A stretch of DNA of 64,000 nucleotides from Streptomyces bikiniensis (GTDB lineage Bacteria; Actinomycetota; Actinomycetes; Streptomycetales; Streptomycetaceae). Position numbers and translations under genes: made by a program. The stretch spans positions 1 to 64,000 of the forward strand of contig JNWL01000009.1 in assembly GCA_000716465.1 (NCBI GenBank). The letters are read 5' to 3'. The notes below the pieces were generated by a model, which saw only the letters and a program-made list of their open reading frames with translations, did not search any database and was not told the origin of the DNA. Numbering within the stretch: position 1 is the first letter of the stretch; each line of letters opens with the position of its first letter. Positions 57,256-64,000 of this stretch are shown one piece after another.

Positions 57256-58629
57256 ATGGCCGTCACCGCCGGTACCGAAGCGCCCGAGCTCGCGGGACTC
57301 CCGCTGCTCGGCTCCATGTTCGACCTCAAGAACGACTCCCTGGCGACCTTCCTGCGCGCCCGGCGCGAGCACGGGGACGTCGTGCGGATCACCGCGGGAC
57401 CGCCCGGCGTCCGCGCCACCCTCTACGGCGTCTTCTCCGCCGAGGGCGCGCAGCAGGTCCTCGCCGGGGAATCCGCCAACTTCCGCAAGGACAACGCCTT
57501 CTACCAGGAGGTCCGCGAGTCCTTCGGCAACGGCCTCCTCACCAGCCAGGACGAGGACTACCTCCGCCAGCGGCGACTCGTCCAGCCCCTCTTCACCCGC
57601 CGCCGCGTCGACGGCTACGCCGCCGCCGTCGCCGCCGAGGTCACCACCCTCACCGAGGAGTGGCGGGACGCCGGCGCCGAATCCGTCGACGTCCTCCAGG
57701 AGATGGCCCGGCTCGCCCTGCGCGCCGTCGCCCGCATCCTCTTCGGCACGGACGTCGACACCGCCGTGCGGATCGTCGAGCGCAGCTTCCCCGAACTCGG
57801 CGCCTACGTTCTGCGCCGCGGCTTCTCCCCCCTCAACGTCCCCCGCCACTGGCCCACCCCCGGCAACCGCAGGGCCGCGGCCGTCCACCGGGCGCTGTAC
57901 GAGGTCTGCGACCGCATCATCGCCGAACGCCGTTCCTCGGGCCGGGCGTCGGACGAGGGGGACGACCTCCTCACCCTCCTCATCGGGGCCGAGAGCGCCG
58001 AGGACGGCAGCTTCGACGCCACCGAACTGCGCGAGCAGGTCCTCGTCTTCCTGCTCGCCGGACACGAGACCACCGCCACCTCCCTCGGCTTCGCCCTCCA
58101 CCTCCTCGCCCTCCACCCGGAGGAGCGCGAGCGGGCCCAGGAGGAGGTCGACCGGGTCCTCGACGGCCGCACCCCCGGCGCCGCCGACCTCGACGTGCTG
58201 CCCTACGTCACCCGGGTCCTCAAGGAGGCCATGCGCCTCTTCCCGGCCGCCCCGGTCATCGGCCGCCGCGCCGTCGCCGCCACCGAGATCGGGGGCGTCG
58301 CCGTCCCGGCGGGCGCGGACGTCGTCGTGGCCCCCTGGGTCACCCACCGCCACCCGGACTACTGGGAGGACGCGGAGCGCTTCGACCCCGACCGCTTCAC
58401 GCCCGAGGCGGAGGCCGCCCGCCCCCGGTACGCCTGGTTCCCCTTCGGCGGCGGCCCGCGCGCCTGCATCGGGCAGCACTTCTCGATGCTGGAGTCGGTG
58501 ATCGCCCTGGCGATGATCCTCCAGCGGTACGACTTCGAGGCCGTCGACACCGAGGTGCCCCTCACCTCCGCGATCACCCTCCAGGCGGCGGGCCCGGCCC
58601 GCTGCCGCCTGATCCCCAGGAAGGCGTAG
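57256..58629 (+). CDS. cytochrome P450
   Basis: 457 residues. Classical P450 motifs are present: LAGHETTATSLGFALHLLAL (helix I acid-alcohol pair), KEAMRLFPA (ExxR), and the heme loop FPFGGGPRACIGQHFSMLES with the ligand Cys404. It is therefore a normal O2/redox-partner P450, unlike the CYP152-like enzyme at 28912. The N-terminus has no membrane anchor, so it is soluble. The length and helix-I sequence recall CYP102/CYP4-like enzymes acting on fatty acids or terpenes. The start has GAGGGGGAG upstream. No ferredoxin lies beside it. Confidence 0.93.
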   Translation: MAVTAGTEAPELAGLPLLGSMFDLKNDSLATFLRARREHGDVVRITAGPPGVRATLYGVFSAEGAQQVLAGESANFRKDNAFYQEVRESFGNGLLTSQDEDYLRQRRLVQPLFTRRRVDGYAAAVAAEVTTLTEEWRDAGAESVDVLQEMARLALRAVARILFGTDVDTAVRIVERSFPELGAYVLRRGFSPLNVPRHWPTPGNRRAAAVHRALYEVCDRIIAERRSSGRASDEGDDLLTLLIGAESAEDGSFDATELREQVLVFLLAGHETTATSLGFALHLLALHPEERERAQEEVDRVLDGRTPGAADLDVLPYVTRVLKEAMRLFPAAPVIGRRAVAATEIGGVAVPAGADVVVAPWVTHRHPDYWEDAERFDPDRFTPEAEAARPRYAWFPFGGGPRACIGQHFSMLESVIALAMILQRYDFEAVDTEVPLTSAITLQAAGPARCRLIPRKA

Positions 58630-58685
58630 CCGCCGCCCCGGGATATTCCGTACCGCACCGGCCGGCGGACGTGCAGACTCGCCCC

Positions 58686-59303
58686 ATGGCGGACATGAGG
58701 GCGTTCCGGGACGAGATCGACCGTCGGGCGGCCGGCGGCCCCGGCGGCACGACGAGGGAACTGGCCGAGGCCCTGGGGCTGCGGACGGCGGTGCTCCTGG
58801 AGGGGCCGAGCGACTTCGCGGCCGTGGAGGCGCTGGCCGCGCGGCGCGGCCGGGACCTCGCCGCCGAAGGCGTGTGCGTGGTGTCGATGGGCGGGGCGAT
58901 GAACGTCGCCCGCTACGCCGGGCTGCTCGGGCCGCCCGGGCTCGGCCTGCGCCTGACCGGGCTGTGCGACGAGGGCGAGCGGGGCTTCTACGCCCGCGGC
59001 CTGGAGCGGGCCGGGGCGCCGTCCGGGGACTTCTTCGTCTGCGCGGCGGACCTGGAGGACGAACTGGTCCGCGCGCTGGGCCCGGAGCGGGTCGAGGAGA
59101 TCGTCCGGGCGGAGGGCGACCTGCGTGCCTGGCAGACCTTCCTGAACCAGCCCGCACAGCACGGCCGGCCCCGGCAGCGGCAGTTGCGGCGCTTCCTCGG
59201 CACGAAGAAGGGCCGCAAGATCCGCTACGGCCGCCTCCTGGTGGAGGCCCTCGACGCCGAGCGGGTGCCGGGCCCCCTCGACGACCTCCTGAGGAGCCTG
59301 TGA
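58686..59303 (+). CDS. stand-alone OLD-type TOPRIM domain protein
   Basis: 205 residues with the OLD-family TOPRIM layout and no ATPase part: LRTAVLLEGPSDFAAVEALA (Glu after LLE), VCVVSMGGAMNVARYAGLLG, LTGLCDEGERGFYARGLERA and FFVCAADLEDELVRALG (DxE-type metal site). OLD nucleases normally couple an ABC ATPase to TOPRIM; a free domain may act as a small nuclease or work with an ATPase elsewhere. Start 58686 or 58695; neither has a clear ribosome binding site. It follows the P450 by 56 nt. Confidence 0.8.
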   Translation: MADMRAFRDEIDRRAAGGPGGTTRELAEALGLRTAVLLEGPSDFAAVEALAARRGRDLAAEGVCVVSMGGAMNVARYAGLLGPPGLGLRLTGLCDEGERGFYARGLERAGAPSGDFFVCAADLEDELVRALGPERVEEIVRAEGDLRAWQTFLNQPAQHGRPRQRQLRRFLGTKKGRKIRYGRLLVEALDAERVPGPLDDLLRSL

Positions 59304-59412
59304 CCGCCGCACCACCGCCGTACGACCTCCGTGCGTTCCCCGTGCGCCCTCCGTACGGCCGGGGTGACGACGGCACACGGCAGCGCGCCGTGCGAGGGGC
59401 GCCGCCCGGTCG

Positions 59413-61140
59413 CTACGGGTTCCGGATCTCGAAGGCGGAGCGCGCCTTCTCCAGCAGGTCCCCGGCGGTCTTCGCCGCGCCCTTCCCGTCGGGCACGTCC
59501 ACCCCCAGGGTCACGCGTTCCTGCCGGGAGGTGACGACGATGAGGGTCTTGCACAGCCGCCGCGTGACCTCGTTCTCCTCCTGCCGGCTGTAGGACTCGG
59601 TGATGACCGCCGCGTCACGGCCCTGGTGGGTGCCGGACTCGACGGTGGCGACACTGGCGGTGCCGTTGGTCGGCGGACTGGCCGACTCGTGCTCCTTCTT
59701 CCACCGCTCGGCGATCGCCCGCGGGGTCTCGGTGGCGTTCTCCATCCGGTCCACGAGCAGCCACACGTCCCCCTTGGGCGTGGTGTAGCGGGTGCCGCGG
59801 TAGGCCCCGCTCTCGTTGTCCAGGTCGTCCTCGACGGCGATCGTCCAATCGGCCGGGGCCGCGACGGACAGCCCCATCCGGTACTCGTCGTACTCCTTCC
59901 AGCCCTCCGGCGGCCCGTCGCCCCCGAGCCGGAGCACCAGGGTGACGACCAGGGCCAGGACGACCGCCGCGGCGGCCCCGACGCCGTAACGGCTCCGGAG
60001 CAGCCGCACCGGCAGCGGGGCGGTCGGCTCGTCCGGCGCGATGCCCACCACCTCGGTGGGGGTGCGCTCCGGCACGGGCCGGGCCGGGGGAGCGACGAGG
60101 GCGCTCAGAAGGGGCCGCGCGGTCTGGACGGTGAGGCGGTTCTCGGGCTCCTTCCGCAGCAGGCCGGTGATCAGCGCCGTCATCTCCCGCGAGCGCTGGG
60201 GCGGGGGGAGCTCGGCGAGGAGGATCGCCTGGAGGGTGGAGGGGGTGGTCTGGCGGCGGAAGGGCGAGACGCCCTCGACCGCCTGGTAGAGCGTGATCCC
60301 GAGGGACCACAGGTCGGACTCCGGGCCCGGCCGCCGCCCCAGGACGCGCTCGGGGGCGATGTACTCGGGGGAGCCGATGAAGGACCCGGTCTCGGTGAGC
60401 TTCTGCTCGCCCTCGACCTGGGCGATGCCGAAGTCGGTCAGGACGACCCGGTCGTGGCGGCAGACCATCACGTTGCCCGGTTTGACGTCCCGGTGCAGGA
60501 CGCCGGCCTCGTGGGCCGCGTGGAGCGCGCCCAGGACGGCCTGCCCGATCCGTGCCGCCTCCCTGGGCTCCAGGGTCCCCTCGTCGAGGATCTCGGCCAG
60601 GGACCTGCCCCGCAGGAGCTCCATCACGATCCACGGCCGGTCGTCCTCCACCACGACGTCGTGGAGGGTCACCACGGAGGGGTGGTCGATCCGGGCCGCC
60701 GCCCGCGCCTCGCGCCGCATGCGCTGGTGGGCGGTGCGGCGCTCGGCGGCGGAGAAGTGCTCCGGGACGCGGGGCTCCTTGACGGCCACGTCACGGTCCA
60801 CGACCTCGTCCCGGGCCCGCCACACCGTGCCCATGCCGCCCGCGCCCAGGCGTTCGAGCAGCCGGTAGCGACCGCCCAGCAGCCGCCCGGCACCGGCCTC
60901 CGGCGACGACGGCGCACCGGACGGCCCGGCACCGGTCGGCCCCGCACCGGCCGGTCCGCCACCGTCCACCGGCCGCTCGTGCCGGTCGTTCCGGCCGCCC
61001 CCTTCGCCCCCTTCGTCCCGTTCCCCCGGGCCCCCGGAGACCGCCGGGTGCGGGGCGGCGGCTCCGGCCCGTGGTGACGGCACCGGCGGCCGCAGCCCGT
61101 AGCTGGTGGGCTCCTCTCCGGATCCCCCGCTCGTCGTCAT
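59413..61140 (-). CDS. membrane Ser/Thr protein kinase with extracytoplasmic sensor domain
   Basis: 575 residues. The disordered Gly/Pro-rich N-terminus (~1-90) is followed by a Hanks kinase: YRLLERLGAGGMGTVWRARD, catalytic VLHRDVKPGNVMV, LTDFGIAQ and SPEYIAPERVLGRRPGPESD. A membrane helix (VGAAAAVVLALVVTLVLRLG) follows, then ~155 outside residues (LSVAAPADWTIAVEDDLDNE and on) that look like a beta-rich ligand or lipid-binding domain, without PASTA repeats. The start lies after GAGGGGG. Divergent from the two-component genes across a 408-nt gap, which contains no gene I can identify and includes the histidine kinase promoter. Confidence 0.93.
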   Translation of the reverse strand: MTTSGGSGEEPTSYGLRPPVPSPRAGAAAPHPAVSGGPGERDEGGEGGGRNDRHERPVDGGGPAGAGPTGAGPSGAPSSPEAGAGRLLGGRYRLLERLGAGGMGTVWRARDEVVDRDVAVKEPRVPEHFSAAERRTAHQRMRREARAAARIDHPSVVTLHDVVVEDDRPWIVMELLRGRSLAEILDEGTLEPREAARIGQAVLGALHAAHEAGVLHRDVKPGNVMVCRHDRVVLTDFGIAQVEGEQKLTETGSFIGSPEYIAPERVLGRRPGPESDLWSLGITLYQAVEGVSPFRRQTTPSTLQAILLAELPPPQRSREMTALITGLLRKEPENRLTVQTARPLLSALVAPPARPVPERTPTEVVGIAPDEPTAPLPVRLLRSRYGVGAAAAVVLALVVTLVLRLGGDGPPEGWKEYDEYRMGLSVAAPADWTIAVEDDLDNESGAYRGTRYTTPKGDVWLLVDRMENATETPRAIAERWKKEHESASPPTNGTASVATVESGTHQGRDAAVITESYSRQEENEVTRRLCKTLIVVTSRQERVTLGVDVPDGKGAAKTAGDLLEKARSAFEIRNP

Positions 61141-61510
61141 CTCCCGCCCCCTCGTTCCCGCGAACGCCCCCGGGAAGAAGGGGAGTTCCACCGGCCACCT
61201 GCCGGAACTCGATCTTAGGCACACATCGGCGGGCGGTCGTCCCGTCCTGGAACGATTCGTTCGTCCATCCGGCGCGGTAGGACCCGTGCGCCTGCAACAC
61301 GCGCGGTACGTCCGCCCCGCGACCGGACCACGACGCCGCAAGGCCCGTACGCCCCACGCCCCGTACGCCCCGCACCCCGTACCGGCCCGTCCCGCGCTGC
61401 CTGCGCCCCGCACCACCCCGTCCCGTGCTGTGCCCGCGCCCGTACCGCCCCCGGCCCGTGAGCCGCGCGGCCCCCCCCGCCCCGTACAACCACGGCGGTA
61501 TGCCGCTGGG

Positions 61511-61542
61511 TTGACGCCCGGGCCGCGGCGGCTGGCTAGGCT
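61511..61542 (+). promoter_or_regulatory. promoter candidate for the sensor kinase gene (leaderless)
   Basis: TTGACG (61511-61516), 20 nt, TAGGCT (61537-61542), 6 nt before the ATG at 61549. No ribosome binding site is present, so transcription probably starts at the ATG. The spacing is longer than ideal. Confidence 0.45.
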
Positions 61543-61548
61543 GCCGCG

Positions 61549-62778
61549 ATGAAGCTCCGCCCGCTCCGCAGCACCCTCGTCAACGCGCTCATCGGCGTCG
61601 CGATGACGGGTCTTGCCCTGCTCCTCGGGCAGGACGCCGCCGCCCAGCGCTGGCCGGCCCTCGACCCGGTGGCCTACGCGCTCGTCGTCGTGGTCAACCT
61701 GCCCGCGGTGGTCCGGACGCGGTTCCCCGTCGCCGTGTTCGTCCTCGCGCAGAGCGGCTTCGCGGTCTACGCGGCCCTGGGGTACTGGCCCGTGGTCAAC
61801 TCCCTGGCCACGCTCCTGGCGACCTACACCCTCGCCTCGGAGCGCCCGGCCCGGATCTCGGTGCCCGGCGCGGCGGTCACCGGCCTGACGTGGCTCGGCG
61901 CCGGTCTGCTCGACGAGCTGAACGGCGCCGACCACGGCTCGCTGGCCGCCGCCGCGGGCCAGGCGGTGGTCTTCCCCGCGGTGCTCTGGTGGTTCGGGAC
62001 GCTCTCGCGCAGGGCCACCGAACTCACCCGCGCGCTCGCCGCCGAGCAGGAGGAACGGGCCCTGCGCGAGGTCGCGTACGAGCGGGGCAGGATCGCCCGG
62101 GAACTCCACGACGTGGTCGCCCACCACATGGCGGTGATCTCCGTGCAGTCGGGCCTCGCGCGGTTCGTCTTCGACAGCGACCCCGCCACCGCGCGCACCG
62201 CCCTCGACACCATCGCCGACACGGGCACCGAAGCGCTCGACGAACTCCGCCGCATGCTCACGCTGCTGCGCGAGGGCGCCGACCCCCGCGCACCGGACCG
62301 TCCGATGCCCGGCCTGGCGCGCCTCGGCGAACTCGTGGCGCGGGTCAGGTCCGGGGGCACCCCCGTCGGGCTGACCGTCCTGGGGGACGCCCGTCCGCTC
62401 GGTTCCGGCGCCGACCTCTGCGCCTACCGCGTCGTCCAGGAGTCCCTCACCAACGTCCTCAAGCACGCGCCCGGCGCCGCGACCGAGGTCGTCGTCCGCT
62501 ACGGACCGCGCCACCTGGAGGTGAGCGTCACCAACGGGGGAGGGCGGACGATTCCCGCGCAAATGCCCACAGGAACCGGTCACGGCTTGATCGGCATGCG
62601 GGAGCGGGCCAAGCTGTACGGCGGGCGGATCGACATCGGCCCGCGCGACGACGGCGACGGGTTCGCCGTGCGACTGACCCTGCCCCTCGCGGCGCGGGCC
62701 GGCGCACCGCCCGCCACCGCCCGTCGCGGCGAACCCGTCCCGGACGACCGGCTTCCGCCGGCGGCCCGGGAGGGCTGA
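61549..62778 (+). CDS. sensor histidine kinase (NarL/DesK-like class)
   Basis: 409 residues. Four or five N-terminal membrane helices (to ~residue 150) carry the sensor, followed by the HisKA_3 dimerisation helix with the phospho-acceptor RIARELHDVVAHHMAVISVQ and an HATPase_c domain (VVQESLTNVLKHAPGAATEV; GHGLIGMRERAKLYGG). The class pairs with LuxR-type response regulators, and one lies 35 nt downstream. The signal is unknown. Upstream promoter suggests leaderless translation. Confidence 0.94.
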   Translation: MKLRPLRSTLVNALIGVAMTGLALLLGQDAAAQRWPALDPVAYALVVVVNLPAVVRTRFPVAVFVLAQSGFAVYAALGYWPVVNSLATLLATYTLASERPARISVPGAAVTGLTWLGAGLLDELNGADHGSLAAAAGQAVVFPAVLWWFGTLSRRATELTRALAAEQEERALREVAYERGRIARELHDVVAHHMAVISVQSGLARFVFDSDPATARTALDTIADTGTEALDELRRMLTLLREGADPRAPDRPMPGLARLGELVARVRSGGTPVGLTVLGDARPLGSGADLCAYRVVQESLTNVLKHAPGAATEVVVRYGPRHLEVSVTNGGGRTIPAQMPTGTGHGLIGMRERAKLYGGRIDIGPRDDGDGFAVRLTLPLAARAGAPPATARRGEPVPDDRLPPAAREG

Positions 62779-62813
62779 ACCCGCCGGCACGGACAGGAGT
62801 ACCACCTCATCGC

Positions 62814-63500
62814 ATGAGCCAGGTGATCAGGGTCCTCGTCGTCGACGACCAGTTCCTCATCCGCGCCGGCCTGGTCGGGCTCCTGAAGGCCGCCCCGGGC
62901 ACGGAGGTGGTCGGCGAGGCGGTGGACGGAGAGGAGGCCGTGGCCCTCGCGGCGCGACTCCGTCCCGACGTCGTCCTCATGGACATCCGCATGCCCGGCG
63001 TCAACGGGATCGACGCCACCGCCCGCATCCTGGCGGAGGCGCCCGACCCGGCGCCCCGCGTCCTGATCCTCACCACCTTCGACCTCGACGAGTACGTGTA
63101 CGGGGCGCTGCGCGTCGGCGCCTCCGGCTTCCTGCTCAAGGACTCCGGGCCCGAACGGCTCCTGGCGGCCGTCGCCGCCGTGGCGGGCGGCGACCACCTC
63201 TTCGCGCCGAGCGTCACCAGGCGCCTCGTCGAGGCGTTCACCCACCGCGCCGCCCCCGCCGCCGAGGAGACCGTACGGTCCGGGGGCCCCGGACTCGACG
63301 CGCTGACCGGCCGGGAGCGCGAGGTGCTCCAGCTGACCGGCAGGGGCCTGTCGAACGGGCAGATCGCCGGGGAGCTCCACATCAGCGAGGCCACCGTCAA
63401 GACCCACCTCAACCGAGCCATGGGGAAGCTCGGCCTGGCCAGCCGCGCCCAGGCGGTCGTCGTCGCCTACGAGAGCGGCCTGGTCGTACCGGGCCTCTGA
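62814..63500 (+). CDS. NarL/LuxR-type response regulator
   Basis: 228 residues. The receiver has IRVLVVDDQFLIRAGLVGLL, the phospho-accepting Asp in VVLMDIRMPGVNGID and FLLKDSGPERLLAA (Lys). The output domain is LTGREREVLQLTGRGLSNGQ followed by IAGELHISEATVKTHLNRAM, a LuxR-type helix-turn-helix. ACAGGAG lies upstream. It forms a two-component pair with the kinase before it; the target genes are not evident, but the Ser/Thr kinase and the PRC-barrel gene flank the pair. Confidence 0.94.
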   Translation: MSQVIRVLVVDDQFLIRAGLVGLLKAAPGTEVVGEAVDGEEAVALAARLRPDVVLMDIRMPGVNGIDATARILAEAPDPAPRVLILTTFDLDEYVYGALRVGASGFLLKDSGPERLLAAVAAVAGGDHLFAPSVTRRLVEAFTHRAAPAAEETVRSGGPGLDALTGREREVLQLTGRGLSNGQIAGELHISEATVKTHLNRAMGKLGLASRAQAVVVAYESGLVVPGL

Positions 63501-63753
63501 CCCGCGAAGGGGCCGGGCACACCACTGACGGACACCCCCAGTGAGCCGCTGGGCGCTCCCCGACAGCCTGCGTCACCATGACGCGCGCCCGGCCCCTTCC
63601 GCCGCTGTTACTGCTCCTCGCGGCTGCGCACTCGCCCCTGGTCTTCCCCCGGTCGATCGTCTTCGTCGCGGACCGCCCGCACGGGTGTGAGGTCCGTTCC
63701 TCCGGGCAGGCGGTCCCCCTCAGGAGACGTCCGAGAACGGAGGAGTGAGCGAT

Positions 63754-64000
63754 ATGGCGGAGAACGTGTGGAACTACGGGCAGGCGTTCGGGCACCTGGT
63801 GGGCACGGACCTGACCGGGTGGCGGGTCGAGGCGGCCGACGGGCACATCGGGAAGGTCGACAAGCACTCCGCGGAGGTCGGTGACGCCTACCTGGTCGTC
63901 GACACCGGGGTGTGGATCTTCGGCAAGGAGGTCCTGATCCCGGCGAGTGCGGTCACCCGCATCGACCTGGAGGAGGAGGCGGTGCACCTCGACCTGACCA
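63754..64000 (+). CDS. PRC-barrel domain protein, 5' part (cut by window end)
   Basis: 82 residues visible. The sequence (HLVGTDLTGWRVEAADGHIG, KVDKHSAEVGDAYLVVDTGV, WIFGKEVLIPASAVTRIDLE) is nearly identical in motif to the complete gene at 37733, so the two are paralogues. GGAGGAG stands about 10 nt before the ATG. The rest lies beyond the window. The gap 63501-63753 holds no gene or promoter motif that I can support. Confidence 0.85.
   Translation, partial: MAENVWNYGQAFGHLVGTDLTGWRVEAADGHIGKVDKHSAEVGDAYLVVDTGVWIFGKEVLIPASAVTRIDLEEEAVHLDLT

Noticed and set aside
1..64000. Mobile element or genomic island boundaries
   Set aside because: No transposase, integrase, tRNA gene or attachment-site duplication was seen, and base composition looks uniform by eye.

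Overview
The window looks like chromosomal DNA of a Streptomyces or a close actinomycete. It is very GC-rich, has strong third-position GC bias, uses many GTG (and one TTG) starts, and carries typical actinobacterial families: a WhiB protein, an ECF42-type sigma factor with its DGPF partner, DUF6480, DUF5709, DUF6213, DUF6766, an HSP18 regulator and CYP152-like and other P450s. I see no rRNA, tRNA, CRISPR array, insertion sequence, phage gene or replication origin. Family names rest on motif recognition by eye; no search was run.

Layout. 0-8.4 kb: a loose set of stress-type genes (DJ-1/PfpI protein, nucleotidyltransferase-fold protein, small hydrophilic proteins, an Rv2629-like release-factor relative, an SDR) and a minus-strand operon encoding a lipoprotein, a 27-residue membrane peptide and DUF6766. 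8.8-21.8 kb: one long plus-strand operon of five genes, namely a DUF4132-like protein, a 1649-residue unknown, a MoxR-type AAA+ ATPase, a DUF5682 protein fused to a vWA domain, and a SWIM zinc-finger protein. Its order matches the poorly understood E. coli yehI-yehL-yehM-yehP-yehQ cluster, with the yehM and yehP equivalents fused. This is the best candidate for an undescribed system here. 22-38.5 kb: a second stress block with an FMN reductase, a STAS protein, an SRPBCC protein, an isochorismatase-fold hydrolase, UspA, a LigD polymerase domain, a zinc dehydrogenase, a CYP152-like P450, a Na+/H+-type antiporter, TetR, a FAD/Rieske oxidoreductase, a BON protein plus phosphoesterase, an SDR, a PRC-barrel protein and WhiB. 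38.5-48.5 kb (mostly minus strand): a saccharopine-dehydrogenase-like protein, a Nudix protein, a PP2C phosphatase, the ECF42/DGPF pair, and an operon of SDR, SRPBCC protein and phytoene-desaturase-like oxidoreductase. 48.5-53.7 kb: a YihY/BrkB membrane protein, Nudix, two DUF2267 proteins and Hsp20, with a divergent HSP18 regulator. 53.7-64 kb: an XRE/cupin regulator and methyltransferase sharing an operator-like motif, a sirtuin, a VOC protein, a P450, an OLD-type TOPRIM protein, a membrane Ser/Thr kinase, a NarL-type two-component pair and a second PRC-barrel gene cut by the window end.

How it fits together. Many of the scattered stress genes are preceded by a sequence close to the Streptomyces SigB-type consensus (GNNT, about 15 nt, GGGTA). 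I find seven matches with exactly 15 nt, one with 14 nt and two weaker ones, on both strands. Together with the STAS protein, the PP2C phosphatase and the WhiB protein, this suggests that much of the window belongs to a general osmotic/oxidative stress regulon. No SigB-like gene lies in the window.
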